Source of the DNA: an uncultured Eubacteriales bacterium
Lineage (GTDB): Bacteria; Bacillota; Clostridia; Lachnospirales; Lachnospiraceae
Length of the DNA stretch: 6,463 nucleotides
Assembly: GCA_902772745.1 (NCBI GenBank)
Contig: CACYBV010000028.1
Location: 1-6,463, forward strand
Direction: 5' to 3'
The stretch's first letter is position 1. Each line of letters opens with the position of its first letter. This document shows positions 5,530-6,463 of this stretch, one piece after another. The translations under genes were made by a program, and so were the position numbers. Under the pieces are notes generated by a model, which saw nothing but the letters and a program-made list of their open reading frames with translations, had not been told where the DNA came from and ran no database searches.

Positions 5530-6463
5530 ATGAAACGAAGCTCACTGAATGAACAGTGGACATTTTACAGAGAAGGCCAGAAAGAAACCGCAGTCGTGCT
5601 TGACCTTCCGCACGATGCGATGCAGACCGAAAAGCGCAGCGAAAAGGGCAGCGTGACCGGGCAGGGCGCCTTCTATGACGGCGGTTCTTATGTTTATGAA
5701 AAAGTGTTCCGAAAGGCGCAGGACAAAGACACGAGAATCCTTGAATTCGAGGGCGTATACCCGTCGGCAAAGGTGTTCTTAAACGGCGAAGAAGCCGGCG
5801 GATACCGCTACGGCTATTCGATGTTCCGCGTGGACCTCACGGGAAAGCTCACGAAAGAAGAGAACATTCTCAAAGTCGTTGCGGACAACAGCAAAGTCCC
5901 GAACAGCCGCTGGTATTCCGGTGCCGGGATCTTCCGGCCGGTGTGGCTGCTTTCCGGCGGAGAATCTGTGATTGCGCCGGGTACTCTGCAGGCAGCGACG
6001 CTTTCCACAGATCCCGCCCGCGTGCGGATTTCCCTCATGGTTTCAGGCCCGGAGGAGGGCGGCAATGAAGAAGTCTTCGGAATCATTCTTTCAGGGGACG
6101 AGACCGTCGCGGAGGCGAAACTTGAGAAGGATCCGCAGAGCGGGAAATACGCGGCGGAACTCACAATCCCGGACGCGAAACTCTGGTCGGCAGAAACGCC
6201 TTTCCTTTATACCGCGAAAGCGCGGCTTGTGAAAAACGGCATCAGCGTTGACTGTGAGAAGGTCAGATTCGGCATCCGAATGATCAGCTGGTCCAGAGAA
6301 GGTTTCTTTATCAACGGAAAAGAAACACTCCTTGCAGGCGGCTGCGTGCACCACGACAACGGAATCCTCGGTGCGAGATCCGATGCGGAATCCGAGTGGC
6401 GGCGCGTCGCGAAACTGAAGGAGTTCGGCTTCAACGCGATCCGTTCCTCCCACTACCCGATCA
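5530..6463 (+). CDS. GH2-family beta-galactosidase/beta-glucuronidase-type glycoside hydrolase, N-terminal part (3' end outside window)
   Basis: ATG 5530 follows AGGAG (5516-5520) with nine bases between; 311 codons are visible before the window ends. There is no signal peptide, so it is cytoplasmic. Residues 1-145 are the GH2 sugar-binding jelly-roll: LNEQWTFYRE (6-15), LDLPHDA (24-30), YVYEKVF (54-60), FEGVYPSAKVFLNG (73-86), YGYSMFRVDLT (94-104) and NSRWYSGAGIFRPVWL (125-140). Residues 150-250 are the immunoglobulin-like domain, ending in LWSAETPFLY and VRFGIRM. From about 258 the catalytic barrel begins: FFINGKETLLAGGCVHHDNG (259-278) and NAIRSSHYP (302-310), both typical of GH2. The catalytic glutamates lie beyond the window, so activity and substrate cannot be judged; beta-galactosidase is the commonest activity in this group, but beta-glucuronidase, mannosidase or arabinosidase activity is possible. 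Such enzymes hydrolyse terminal sugars from imported oligosaccharides, in line with the transporter and isomerase nearby. Confidence 0.9.
   Translation, partial: MKRSSLNEQWTFYREGQKETAVVLDLPHDAMQTEKRSEKGSVTGQGAFYDGGSYVYEKVFRKAQDKDTRILEFEGVYPSAKVFLNGEEAGGYRYGYSMFRVDLTGKLTKEENILKVVADNSKVPNSRWYSGAGIFRPVWLLSGGESVIAPGTLQAATLSTDPARVRISLMVSGPEEGGNEEVFGIILSGDETVAEAKLEKDPQSGKYAAELTIPDAKLWSAETPFLYTAKARLVKNGISVDCEKVRFGIRMISWSREGFFINGKETLLAGGCVHHDNGILGARSDAESEWRRVAKLKEFGFNAIRSSHYPI

Noticed and set aside
1..6463. CRISPR array, tRNA or rRNA gene, insertion sequence, riboswitch or attachment site
   Set aside because: No regularly spaced repeats, cloverleaf-like segments, transposase-like proteins with terminal inverted repeats, or known aptamer signatures were seen on either strand.

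Overview
The window looks like a carbohydrate-utilisation locus from a Gram-positive, Clostridia-type bacterium, perhaps a Lachnospiraceae-like gut or rumen organism. The basis is the strong GGAGG-type ribosome binding sites, an AraC-family regulator of the type common in Clostridia, cytoplasmic glycosidases without signal peptides, and a GPH-type transporter with a long charged tail. Base composition is fairly GC-rich in genes and AT-rich in the control regions. The taxonomic assignment is inference.

Layout: positions 1-567 (+) hold the C-terminal part of an L-fucose/L-arabinose isomerase-family protein that enters from the left. Positions 568-822 have no intact gene but may hold a decayed coding relic. 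A strong terminator hairpin (823-865) ends a leftward unit made of a shortened GPH-family sugar symporter (1677 to 892) and a clan GH-A glycoside hydrolase (3953 to 1705) that is broken by a frameshift near 3220. A regulatory region of about 200 bp (3954-4156) separates this unit from a rightward AraC-family regulator (4157-5365). After another control region (5366-5529), a GH2 beta-galactosidase/beta-glucuronidase-type enzyme starts at 5530 and runs off the right edge.

Proposed working of the locus: a short glycoside enters through the symporter, is cut in the cytoplasm by the GH-A and GH2 enzymes, and a released aldose is isomerised by the FucI-like enzyme. The AraC protein senses the substrate and controls both sides. 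Two candidate AraC operators support this: a tandem 20-bp direct repeat (15/20 identical) between the divergent genes, and a pair of TCGGATT-type boxes 21 bp apart in front of the GH2 gene.

The most notable observation is damage confined to the leftward unit. The hydrolase reading frame breaks exactly at a 10-bp sequence (CGGTACGCGG) that reads sensibly in both frames, which suggests an out-of-frame deletion between short direct repeats. The transporter looks like a normal N-terminus joined in frame to the C-terminal half of a GPH symporter. Together with the relic at 583-803, this suggests decay of the import/hydrolysis arm, while the isomerase, regulator and GH2 genes show no visible damage. 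Assembly error is the main alternative. I see no wholly new system here.
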